Below, piece after piece: positions 44,051-51,906 of a stretch of 64,000 nucleotides of DNA; the first letter of the stretch is position 1; each line of letters begins with the position of its first letter. The notes under the pieces are model-generated. The model was not told where the DNA came from and did not search any database. It was given only the letters and a program-made list of their open reading frames with translations. The position numbers were made by a program, and so were the translations under genes. Origin of the DNA: an uncultured Eubacteriales bacterium (GTDB lineage: Bacteria > Bacillota > Clostridia > Oscillospirales > CAG-272); assembly GCA_900546315.1 (NCBI GenBank), contig URCP01000001.1, positions 42,799 to 106,798 of the forward strand, in the 5' to 3' direction.

Positions 44051-44230
44051 TCAGCGCGCCTTTTTGAGCGGAGAGTATCGCGCGGTCTTCTCGGCGATTT
44101 TCTCGGTCATACGCTTGTATTCGTTCTCGCTGATCGTTCCATGCTCGAATAGGTAGCTGTTGAAGTAATTCAGCCAGAGTTCCTCGATGGCGGGAGCCTC
44201 GGGCGCGCCGCGGAAATCATATTTACTCAT
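44051..44230 (-). CDS. Small SHOCT-like protein next to the recombinase
   Basis: Reading frame of 59 codons that I translated directly: it begins MSKYDFRGAPEAPAIEELW and ends SPLKKAR. The middle (NYFNSYLFEHGTISENEYKRMTEKIAEKT) resembles the short SHOCT oligomerisation/binding motif that often accompanies serine recombinases on Clostridia mobile elements, where its role is not established. AGGTG lies about 6 nt upstream of the ATG. A hairpin terminator separates it from the recombinase promoter, so the two are separate units. Confidence 0.75.
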   Translation of the reverse strand: MSKYDFRGAPEAPAIEELWLNYFNSYLFEHGTISENEYKRMTEKIAEKTARYSPLKKAR

Positions 44231-44383
44231 GAAAGCACCTCACTTTTCTGGTTTCAGAGCTATTTTCTGCCGTTTTCTCGGCGGATATTCGGGATTTGCG
44301 CACATGTTCAGTTTTTTAGCGCAAGTATATCGCGGAAACCGCGATTTTCCGCTTGCATTTATCATTTTGTTCACATACTTCTC

Positions 44384-44412
44384 TTGAATTCCGGACGCGG
44401 ATATTGTATCAT
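44384..44412 (+). promoter_or_regulatory. Promoter of AraC regulator 1
   Basis: TTGAAT, 17 bp, TATCAT. Confidence 0.5.
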
Positions 44413-44471
44413 ATTTCTGGAGCGGATAGCCTATAATTTCCGGCTTAATGACTCAGGGAAAGGATGATTTA

Positions 44472-45308
44472 ATGGGCATATTCACAGATTATGACTGCCA
44501 TGACGTCTGTCCGCGCGATATCGCAGCATTTCGCGTCGTAAACAAACTGGCAGATTCGTCGACGATTCACCGAGTCACCGGACGCGAAAATTACGCATTG
44601 ACTTTCGTGGCCGAAGGCTCGTTTATCTACTATTATGACTCATCAGATTGCGCAGTTCGCGTTCCGGGCAATGACCAGCAAAGCTTCGAATGCCGCGAGG
44701 GGGAGATGACATTCCTCCCGATCGGCTCGCTCTACCATCATCAGAACCCCGGTCCGGCCGTGATGTACGTGCTGTATTTCTCGCTGACGCCGGATTTCCA
44801 CCCCGAAGGCGTAGGAAATCAGCCGATTCTGATAAAACCAGTGGATCCGTCGCATTTCCGGATTCTTTTCGAGGACGCCGTCAATAAGTTTTTCAAGCTT
44901 AAGCGTTCAAACCTCGAAGTAAAATCGGCACTTTGCGCAATCATCTCGGCGCTCGCAAGCGCCGAAACAATGTCCGCGATCAGCGAACACGAGTTTTCGA
45001 TGATTTCTCCTGCTCTCAACCTCCTCGCGTGCCCGATGTCGAAGGATTCCGATGTGCCGACAGTTGCCGGACTCGCGCGCCTCTGCTGCCTCAGCGAGTT
45101 CGCGTTCCGCGAAATTTTCAAGCGATATACCGGAATCACGCCAAAGAAATTTATTATTCTCCGTCGGATTGAGCAAGTAGAATCGCTTCTGATTTCGGAA
45201 GACATCACCGCCACTGACGCCGCGCTCTCCTGCGGTTTTTCGGATCCGTCGTATTTTTTCAAATTGTACAAGCATGTCCGCGGCCGCACACTCGGCAGTG
45301 GTGAGTGA
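44472..45308 (+). CDS. AraC-family transcriptional regulator 1
   Basis: Protein of 278 residues: an N-terminal cupin-like sugar-sensing domain (about 20-130, with GEMTFLPIGSLYHHQNPG) and two C-terminal helix-turn-helices (about 185-275; VAGLARLCCLSEFAFREIFKRYTGITPKKF, then ITATDAALSCGFSDPSYFFKLYKHVRG). I chose the ATG at 44472 with AAAGGA 7-8 nt upstream over the ATG at 44448. A terminator follows, and the FAD oxidoreductase/lipoprotein genes downstream are its likely targets. It probably activates genes for uptake and use of a particular carbohydrate. Confidence 0.88.
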   Translation: MGIFTDYDCHDVCPRDIAAFRVVNKLADSSTIHRVTGRENYALTFVAEGSFIYYYDSSDCAVRVPGNDQQSFECREGEMTFLPIGSLYHHQNPGPAVMYVLYFSLTPDFHPEGVGNQPILIKPVDPSHFRILFEDAVNKFFKLKRSNLEVKSALCAIISALASAETMSAISEHEFSMISPALNLLACPMSKDSDVPTVAGLARLCCLSEFAFREIFKRYTGITPKKFIILRRIEQVESLLISEDITATDAALSCGFSDPSYFFKLYKHVRGRTLGSGE

Positions 45309-45349
45309 TCCGGACGAAAAAAGCGATTGTTACAATTTTATCAATATTT

Positions 45350-45392
45350 GCGATTATTACAGTAATTACTGCGGTAATCGCATTTATTTTTT
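45350..45392 (+). terminator. Terminator of AraC regulator 1
   Basis: GCGATTA/TAATCGC outer stem and CAGTAATTACTG inner palindrome, followed by TTTATTTTTT. Confidence 0.75.
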
Positions 45393-45442
45393 GAAAAATC
45401 TGTGCTATAATTTATACATCGGTACCGAAAGGAAACATTTTT

Positions 45443-46729
45443 ATGCAAAAGAAATACGATATTATCGTCGCCGGATGCGGATGCGCCGGATTCGCGGCGG
45501 CGGTTCAAGCCGGACGGCTCGGCAAAAATGTTCTGATAATTGAGAAAAACGGTATGCCCGGCGGCATTATGACAGTCGGCGGCAACAACGACGTCGCTCA
45601 GTTCTACGCGCATCAGAATCAGATAATTGCCGGAATCGGCTGGGAATTTGTCAATCTGCTCAAGGAAGAAGGTGGAGCTGTCATTCCGGATATGTACAAG
45701 ACCGGAGTCCCGCACTGGTATTACGGAGTTCACGTCAATATTCCGCTCGCGGCGGCGAAGATGGACGAGATGCTCCTCGACGCCGGAGTCGACATCTGCT
45801 ACGAACAGTTCATCTGCGCGGCGAATGTGGAATCAGATCGTGACGGGAAGAAAATCAGCAGCATTCTGGTCACGTCGAAGTCGGGACTTGTCGAAATTGA
45901 GGCCGACGTTTTCATCGACTGCACCGGAGACGGCGATCTTTCGGTTTTCGCGGGCGCGGATTACGAATGCGGCGAACCGACCGGAAAAGGTCTCTCACTT
46001 CAGCCCGGAACAATCCGAGCGTATCTTGGAGGCAGCGTATCCGATTATTCCGTCGAAAACATCAATGCCTCGTTAAAGGATTCTATCGACTCCGGAGTAC
46101 TTTCACCCCCGGACACGAAAGGCGCGGGAATCCGGCAGCTTCTGGATTCGCGCTACAACAACATAAATCACATTTCCGGATTCAACGGCGCGGACAGTCA
46201 TGAAAAGACTCTCGCCGACATCGAGGGGCGGCAATGCGTGAAGCGTCTGTATATGGCGCTGAAAAAAGCCGGGATTTCACCAGACCTCGAATCAATCTCG
46301 CCCGAAACGGCAATGCGTGAGACGCGTCGAATCGTCTGCGATATGAAAATTACAGTAGATGACTATGTTTCGGCGCGGAAATACCCGGACGGAATCTGCA
46401 ATTCGTTCTATCCGATCGACCTTCACCGCGACGGAATGGACGAAATTTATCAGATTTTCCTGACCGACGGGCAGGTGCCGTCGATTCCGCTCTCAGCGAT
46501 GACCGTTCGTGGACTGTCGAATCTCTTCGTCGCGGGCCGCTGCGCGTGGGGCGATCGGCTCGCGAACTCGGCGTATCGGGTCAAAGCATCCTGCATGGCG
46601 ATGGGGCAGGCCTGTGGAGCGGCAGCAGCTCAGGCTGTCGACGAAAATTCGGGTCGGACACGTGGACTCGACATCCGGAAACTGCGCGACACACTCGTAA
46701 AAAACGGCGCGATCGTGCCTGAAGTGTAG
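45443..46729 (+). CDS. FAD-dependent oxidoreductase
   Basis: Flavoprotein of 428 residues of the FAD_oxidored type seen in carbohydrate-use loci. The dinucleotide fold is IIVAGCGCAGFAAAVQAGR at the N-terminus, followed by IIEKNGMPGG, DVFIDCTGDGD in the middle and LFVAGRCAWGD near the C-terminus, where the FAD ribityl chain binds. There is no signal peptide. The substrate is unknown; members linked to glycan use may oxidise sugars or steroid-like aglycones. AAAGG precedes the ATG. It leads a run with two binding lipoproteins (gaps of 50 and 40 bp). This cluster is more A/T-rich in codon choice than the left half of the window and may have been acquired. Confidence 0.85.
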   Translation: MQKKYDIIVAGCGCAGFAAAVQAGRLGKNVLIIEKNGMPGGIMTVGGNNDVAQFYAHQNQIIAGIGWEFVNLLKEEGGAVIPDMYKTGVPHWYYGVHVNIPLAAAKMDEMLLDAGVDICYEQFICAANVESDRDGKKISSILVTSKSGLVEIEADVFIDCTGDGDLSVFAGADYECGEPTGKGLSLQPGTIRAYLGGSVSDYSVENINASLKDSIDSGVLSPPDTKGAGIRQLLDSRYNNINHISGFNGADSHEKTLADIEGRQCVKRLYMALKKAGISPDLESISPETAMRETRRIVCDMKITVDDYVSARKYPDGICNSFYPIDLHRDGMDEIYQIFLTDGQVPSIPLSAMTVRGLSNLFVAGRCAWGDRLANSAYRVKASCMAMGQACGAAAAQAVDENSGRTRGLDIRKLRDTLVKNGAIVPEV

Positions 46730-46779
46730 AAATTGTGCAGTTTGCACCGGTCATTTTATACAAATGAAAGGAAGTCAAA

Positions 46780-48186
46780 ATGAAACGCCAGCTTTCCATT
46801 ATCATCCTCCTCGCACAGATCGCGTCATTGAGCGCGTGCGGAAGCGAAAATGTTCAGCAAAACGAAACGACATCCGCGCAAAATTCAACCGAAACGACCA
46901 TACCCGCCGAAACTCTCGACGTTCCAGAGCTTGACAATGGCGGAAAAATCTTCACGATTCTCGCCTGCAACGAGGACGTTCGTTATACATATATAGAAGA
47001 CGTCGAGCAGACCGGCGACGCGATGGACGACGCGATCTATCTTCGCAACCGAAAGGTCGAGAAACATCTCGGAATTTCGCTCAAGATCGTCGACACCAGC
47101 ACCGAAACAGCGCGAACCGACATTTATACGCCGCTTTCGCGCGACGTGATGAGCGGCGACGCCCAGTATGACATGATTTCGCCGCACATCCTGCAATCAA
47201 TTTCGCAGCTTGTTACCGAAAATATGGTCGTCGATTTATCGCATATTAATTATGTCGACTTCACAAAATCATGGTGGAATGGTGATTTTACCGATACGTT
47301 GAATCTCAACGGCAAACTGTTCTACGCGTCTGGCGACATGATTGTCCCGAACGCGCGTGTCATCGTCTTCAACAAGCGGATGATGGAGGATTACAAGCTT
47401 CCCGACATCTACGAAGTCATCAATTCCGGCGCGTGGACGCTTGACAAACTTGGCGAATATACCAAAGATATAACTCATGATGCTGATGGAAATGGCATTA
47501 TGGACAAAAACGACATCTACGCCTTCTCTGATCTCGCGAATACCGGACTCGCAACCTCGTTCATTCATGGTTCTAACCAGCTTTTCGTCACAAAAGTCAA
47601 AAACGGCTTTGACATTCAGCTCGGCAGCGAGAAAATGTACAATATCACAACAAAGCTTCACGATTATATTTACAAAGATGGAAATACTGCTATCACGAAT
47701 GTCGAATTCGGTAACGGAAAGGTGCTTTTCGGCTCGCAGGTGCTGCTGAAGCTCCAGATTCTACGCGATTATGACACCGATTTCGGCATAATTCCCTTTC
47801 CAAAATACGACGAGTCGCAGGAAAAATATCAGTCGTCGGTTTGGAACGGACTGGTCTGCGTACCCGTGACCGCGAAGGATTACTCGCTCTCGGGTGCGGT
47901 TCTCGAAACGATGGCGTATTATTCGCAGTCGACCTTGATGCCAGCCTACTACGACAAGCTTCTCGATTCAAAATTTGTACGTGATGACGAATCCGCAGCT
48001 ATGCTCGACCTGATTTTTGATGGACTCGTATACGACATCGGCCTTTGCTTCGACAATTTCATCGGATGCTACGGCGCGCCCGGCAAGCTTTTGAACGAAG
48101 GTTCAACTGATCTCGCGTCCTTCTACGCAAAAAATAAATTCATGTACGAGGAGCATTACGCCGAGCTTTTCGATGCGGTTAAATAA
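46780..48186 (+). CDS. Extracellular solute-binding lipoprotein 3 (LplA-like)
   Basis: Exported, lipidated binding protein of 468 residues. Lipobox is SLSAC (Cys20), followed by a Thr/Glu-rich tether to about residue 48 and a family-1 binding fold with the paralogue landmarks IYLRNRKVEKHLGI, FTKSWWNGDF and PFPKYDESQEKYQS. It is encoded between the FAD oxidoreductase and a second binding protein, with no permease genes. GAAAGGA lies before the ATG. The ligand is unknown. Confidence 0.88.
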   Translation: MKRQLSIIILLAQIASLSACGSENVQQNETTSAQNSTETTIPAETLDVPELDNGGKIFTILACNEDVRYTYIEDVEQTGDAMDDAIYLRNRKVEKHLGISLKIVDTSTETARTDIYTPLSRDVMSGDAQYDMISPHILQSISQLVTENMVVDLSHINYVDFTKSWWNGDFTDTLNLNGKLFYASGDMIVPNARVIVFNKRMMEDYKLPDIYEVINSGAWTLDKLGEYTKDITHDADGNGIMDKNDIYAFSDLANTGLATSFIHGSNQLFVTKVKNGFDIQLGSEKMYNITTKLHDYIYKDGNTAITNVEFGNGKVLFGSQVLLKLQILRDYDTDFGIIPFPKYDESQEKYQSSVWNGLVCVPVTAKDYSLSGAVLETMAYYSQSTLMPAYYDKLLDSKFVRDDESAAMLDLIFDGLVYDIGLCFDNFIGCYGAPGKLLNEGSTDLASFYAKNKFMYEEHYAELFDAVK

Positions 48187-48226
48187 ATATGTGCATATTG
48201 CATAAATGCAAGGCGAGGAAATCAAC

Positions 48227-49714
48227 ATGAAAAAATCAATCTCAAAGCTTCTGCTCGCGGCGATCCTGTTATCGCTCGTATCCTGCTCTGACGAATCGCT
48301 TCCGTCAGATTCAGCAATCGACAAACCGTCCGACTCCGATCAGACCACGGAGACTCTCCCGACCGGGGAGTCGTCAGGCGTTCCGGACGGCACAAATTTC
48401 AACGGTGAAACTATCAGCGTCTGGTACACGGCCACGGCAAACGCGATTGGCGAGTCCTTCATTGATATCGCCGGGGAGCTTACGGGCGACGTTCTATCGG
48501 ATAAAATCTACAACAACAATCGCATCGTCGAACAAAATATAGGCGTCAAGTTCGATTTCTACAATTCAGGAATTCCGAGCAATCAGGCCGGAAATACCGT
48601 CCGCACGCTCGTCATGGCCGACGACAACACCTACGACGCCTTTTTCACGATCCAGTACAACTCCGCGCAGCTCGCCGTTGAGGGACTGTACCTCAATGTC
48701 AGCGGCATGCCGTATCTCAGCCTCGACAAGCCATGGTGGGACGCCGATTATATGAACGAAATGACGATCGGAAACGAGGTGATCTACGGTCTGGTCGGCG
48801 ATTACTCGATAGACCGGACGCGCTGTCTGAGCTCTATGTTCTACAATAAGAAACTCAGCGGCGATTTCTACGGCGACCCTGACGCGATTTGCAACGACGT
48901 CATAGACGGAAAATGGACGTTCGATCGGCTCGCGCAAATCTCGGCTGAGGTATATTCCGACGTAAACAACGACGGAAAGCCGGATCGCGGCGACAGAGTC
49001 GGATATTGTATCAATGATTACAGCAATCTCGACTGCCTCTTCTACGGAACCGGAGCGCGCGCCACGACCCGCGACAAGGATGATTTTCCGGTAGTTTCGA
49101 TCAACACCGAGCGCACGGCCGATGTCTGCGACCGTCTGTATAAGCTTGTCTACAACACAACCGGTGGATATTTCCAAGGGCACGAAAACCGCGCACAGGA
49201 GACTTTGAATAATCTGGTAAACTTCAGTGAAGACAACAGTATGTTCCTTTTTGGCTTTTTGTACAACGCGGATGGGCTCCGCGACATGAAGTCTGACTTC
49301 GGCATTATACCCTACCCCAAGCTCGACGAGAACCAGGAAAGCTATCACAGCATTACGCACGACATTATGCGGATCATGTTCCTCCCGCGCAACTGCGGGA
49401 AGCCCGAAACCGTCTGCGCGGCTCTCGAAGAGCTGGCTTTCATCGGCTGGAACGACACCCTGCCTACCTATTACAACACGATTCTCAAAAATAAATATTC
49501 GCGTGACGAATCGACCGGTCGGATGATAGACCTTATCCGCGATGATTGTACAGCCGACATCGCGTTCATCTACAATGACGCCTTCAACTCGGTCGGCTAC
49601 ATTTACAGAACGCTGATTCAGAACGAATCGAACGCATTCGCGTCGACCTTCGCGAAGAACGAAACCAGGACCAACGAGAAAATTTCCGAATTCATCGAAG
49701 AATTCAGCAAATAA
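48227..49714 (+). CDS. Extracellular solute-binding lipoprotein 4 (LplA-like)
   Basis: Binding protein of 495 residues with lipobox SLVSC (Cys20) and a Ser/Asp/Thr-rich linker to about residue 50. It is a diverged member of the same family as lipoproteins 1, 2, 3, 5 and 6 (IYNNNRIVEQNIGV, LDKPWWDADYMNE, PYPKLDENQESYHS). A calcium-like loop DVNNDGKPDRGD is visible in the middle. I chose ATG 48227 with GCGAGGA upstream in place of an earlier in-frame ATG. Two successive binding proteins without a permease are unusual. The group II intron relic begins almost at its stop codon. Confidence 0.87.
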   Translation: MKKSISKLLLAAILLSLVSCSDESLPSDSAIDKPSDSDQTTETLPTGESSGVPDGTNFNGETISVWYTATANAIGESFIDIAGELTGDVLSDKIYNNNRIVEQNIGVKFDFYNSGIPSNQAGNTVRTLVMADDNTYDAFFTIQYNSAQLAVEGLYLNVSGMPYLSLDKPWWDADYMNEMTIGNEVIYGLVGDYSIDRTRCLSSMFYNKKLSGDFYGDPDAICNDVIDGKWTFDRLAQISAEVYSDVNNDGKPDRGDRVGYCINDYSNLDCLFYGTGARATTRDKDDFPVVSINTERTADVCDRLYKLVYNTTGGYFQGHENRAQETLNNLVNFSEDNSMFLFGFLYNADGLRDMKSDFGIIPYPKLDENQESYHSITHDIMRIMFLPRNCGKPETVCAALEELAFIGWNDTLPTYYNTILKNKYSRDESTGRMIDLIRDDCTADIAFIYNDAFNSVGYIYRTLIQNESNAFASTFAKNETRTNEKISEFIEEFSK

Positions 49715-49717
49715 TCG

Positions 49718-49800
49718 TATAATCGAGTCGGAAGCTGCACATTAGTTGAGCAGCCTGACTCTCACACCACCGTGTGTGCCGATCATTACACGGCGGCTTA
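49718..49800 (-). mobile_element. Relic of a group II intron 3' end (domains V-VI)
   Basis: On the minus strand a 10-bp stem GCCGCCGTGT/ACACGGTGGT resembles domain V. GTGAGAG, a domain VI-like hairpin around AGGCTGC/GCAGCTT, and the terminal CCGACTCGAT typical of intron 3' ends follow. The intron would end within a few bases of the lipoprotein 4 stop. No reverse transcriptase/maturase frame lies upstream on that strand, so only the tail remains. Confidence 0.6.
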
Positions 49801-49819
49801 ATCAAAAATATTGCAGATA

Positions 49820-49845
49820 GGGGCTGTCGCAAAAGCGACAGCCCC
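49820..49845. terminator. Strong hairpin of uncertain role
   Basis: Perfect 11-bp stem GGGGCTGTCGC-AAAA-GCGACAGCCCC, with no clean T run. The gene-free stretch 49846-50134 that follows has only broken frames and I recognise nothing in it, except a weak CTGCA/TGCAG hairpin before TTTTTT at 50116-50136. Confidence 0.55.
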
Positions 49846-50134
49846 TTGAACTTCGTGAAGGATTTACTGCGGAGCTTCCCGATGACGGTGATTCCTTTGC
49901 AGCTGAAGCCGGGGGATGCCGCTCAGAAAGCAGGAGTACAGGAACAGGTTTTATTGATGATTGGTATCTGTACTGAAATAAGGAGAAGATTCTGCCCGTT
50001 CCGGTCCGCACAGGGCGCACGAGGTCAGACTGCCGGGCATTTACAGAAAATTCTGAACATAGCTGAATACGGTGAACGATTTTCACTTTTGACGCCACTT
50101 ATCCGAGCCCCGGTTCTGCATTTTTGCAGCTTTT

Positions 50135-51043
50135 TTAATCCGCATTCATTGCGGGGTTTCTCGTCGGATACGCCTTTCTGAACGCGTTCGGGGTGGCGTC
50201 AAACTTCTCCATAAACGCTTTGTAAAAGCAGGATTTCGTCCGGAATCCGACTATCGCCGAGATCTTGTCTGCCGGAAGATCGGTGTCACATAACAGCTTC
50301 GCAGCCGCGTTCACACGGTACGACGAGATCAGCTTGTGAAAAGTCATTCCGTAATGCTGTCTGACAAGCCGGGTGAGCTGGCTTTTACTTATAAAAAGCT
50401 CCATCGCCGCTTTCTCGAGTGTAATATTGCTTGAGTAATAAACATTTATAAGCTGCTCAAGCTGAGCGAGCCGGTTGATGTCATAATTCCCTTTGTCGGA
50501 TGGAGCTTTCTGACTTGCCGGAAGGCAGGATGCTTCACGCAGAGCGAGTAGATCCATCAGGATAGTAAGCGGTGCTCTGAGTCTTCCGTTTTCGACTCCT
50601 GACGATATACTGTAGAGTCTCCCCGCAATGCTTTCCTCATCCTTGAAAATTCTGATACTACTGCCATACAGAAACCCGGCGATCTGGTCATACAGATTTT
50701 CGCAGCCCCTGACGCGTCGTCTGGACACCAGAAGTCCGATGGAATCCCATCCGCTCCGGTCTGTCGACAGGCAGACATGCGACACGCCCGGCGGAACTAT
50801 CGCTATCATACCGCGTCTGAGGACGCTTTTTTCTTTTTCTGTCATGAGCACCGCCTCGCTGTTTACACAGACAAACACCTCACAATAAGCGTGCGTGTGC
50901 CCGGAGCTTCCGGTTATAGGCGCGGGCTCGTTATATGACGCCGACGTTGTGAGAACCCTGAGAGTCAGGTCTTCCACCGAAACCCGGAACTCACATCTCC
51001 GCGGGAGAACTATGCTCTGATCGTTGTAGTTAAGGTTGTCCAC
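50135..51043 (-). CDS. AraC-family transcriptional regulator 2 (locus A)
   Basis: Protein of 302 residues with an N-terminal cupin sensor domain (about 20-110; HTHAYCEVFVCV and GMIAIVPPGVSHVC) and C-terminal paired helix-turn-helices (about 200-295; ITLEKAAMELFISKSQLTRLVRQHYGMTF, then PADKISAIVGFRTKSCFYKAF). The start is GTG at 51043, with GGAGGAAAGG just upstream; upstream in-frame ATG codons would place a Cys/Phe-rich stretch before the domain and lack a ribosome binding site. It is divergent from the PnuC-like/lipoprotein/glycosidase/esterase operon and is its likely regulator. Confidence 0.87.
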   Translation of the reverse strand: MDNLNYNDQSIVLPRRCEFRVSVEDLTLRVLTTSASYNEPAPITGSSGHTHAYCEVFVCVNSEAVLMTEKEKSVLRRGMIAIVPPGVSHVCLSTDRSGWDSIGLLVSRRRVRGCENLYDQIAGFLYGSSIRIFKDEESIAGRLYSISSGVENGRLRAPLTILMDLLALREASCLPASQKAPSDKGNYDINRLAQLEQLINVYYSSNITLEKAAMELFISKSQLTRLVRQHYGMTFHKLISSYRVNAAAKLLCDTDLPADKISAIVGFRTKSCFYKAFMEKFDATPNAFRKAYPTRNPAMNAD

Positions 51044-51144
51044 AGTACCCTTTCCTCCATGTTTGTTTATTTCATTATATAACATTCCGCCTGGTTTGTC
51101 AAGCAAAGTGTATGGAAAAGACGCATCGGTTTGTAAAATTGAAC

Positions 51145-51183
51145 ATTTTCTGACTTTACAGAGACAGAAAATCATGGTATAAT
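51145..51183 (+). promoter_or_regulatory. Promoter and inverted repeat upstream of locus A operon
   Basis: -35 TTTACA (51155), 17 bp, -10 TATAAT (51178) with extended TGG. Inverted repeat ATTTTCTG-N12-CAGAAAAT (51145-51172) overlaps the -35 box, and an outer GAACAT/ATGTTC pair flanks it. It is a likely regulator site. Confidence 0.6.
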
Positions 51184-51207
51184 GTTCATACAGTAAAGGA
51201 GGTACAT

Positions 51208-51906
51208 ATGGCAGAAAAAAAGACAAAGGACGCTCTCATAATGCCGGTCATTATGGGCGCGTCGGCGGTAATGATCACGGCGGCGGGGATAATCTTCAGG
51301 CAGTCGCCGCTCCGGATATTTCCGCTTTACGTGTCGCTCGTGATCTCGCTGATGCAGTCAAAGGTCAGCCGGTACGCGCCGCTTATCGGGAGCGTCAACT
51401 CGCTGCTGTACGCCGCGGTGTACGCATATTATCATCTCTACGCGTCGATGGCGTATGCTGCTCTGGTGTCCTGCCCGCTTCAGGTCATCACGTTCATACG
51501 GTGGAGCAGGCACCCGTGGCGGGGCTCGACGATACTGAAGAAACTGACGACAAAGCAGCGTATCGCGGTATCCGCCGGGTCAGCAGCAGTATGGCTTGCC
51601 GTTGTAGTTGTCCTGAACAAGGTCGGGTCAGCGCACAGTCTGCTCGACACAACCACAACGATACTCGGGATACTGGCGACGGTGCTGACGATGCTGTCGT
51701 ACATCGAGTACACGGTGCTGATGCTCGCCGGGCAGATATGCAGTATCGGACTGTATATCGCGATGCTCGGGACGAATCCGGAGCAGCTGACCTATCTCAT
51801 ATACTCGGTATACGCGCTCATCTGCACGACAGCGGCGTTCGTCAGGACACGCGAGATATACAGGATTCAACAGAAAACTTCAGATGAAAAAGGAGAAATG
51901 AAATGA
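51208..51906 (+). CDS. PnuC-like membrane protein (locus A)
   Basis: Integral membrane protein of 232 residues with about seven hydrophobic segments and the look of PnuC/SWEET-like vitamin-precursor transporters (LLDTTTTILGILATVLTMLSYIEYTVLMLAGQICSIGLYI, then a final helix before a charged tail). PnuC proteins carry nicotinamide riboside by facilitated diffusion. However, the gene overlaps the next by ATGA and sits in a glycan locus, so a sugar-related role is possible. A paralogue with the same partner order is at 60017. AAAGGAGG precedes the ATG. Substrate assignment is uncertain. Confidence 0.65.
   Translation: MAEKKTKDALIMPVIMGASAVMITAAGIIFRQSPLRIFPLYVSLVISLMQSKVSRYAPLIGSVNSLLYAAVYAYYHLYASMAYAALVSCPLQVITFIRWSRHPWRGSTILKKLTTKQRIAVSAGSAAVWLAVVVVLNKVGSAHSLLDTTTTILGILATVLTMLSYIEYTVLMLAGQICSIGLYIAMLGTNPEQLTYLIYSVYALICTTAAFVRTREIYRIQQKTSDEKGEMK

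Noticed and set aside
46780..49714. Two adjacent binding lipoproteins read as one duplicated gene or a split pseudogene
   Set aside because: Each has its own signal peptide, lipobox, ribosome binding site and full-length fold, and they differ throughout.
49774..50181. 135-codon frame after the group II relic
   Set aside because: It runs through the intron tail, the hairpin and the end of the AraC gene on the other strand; there is no domain and no ribosome binding site.
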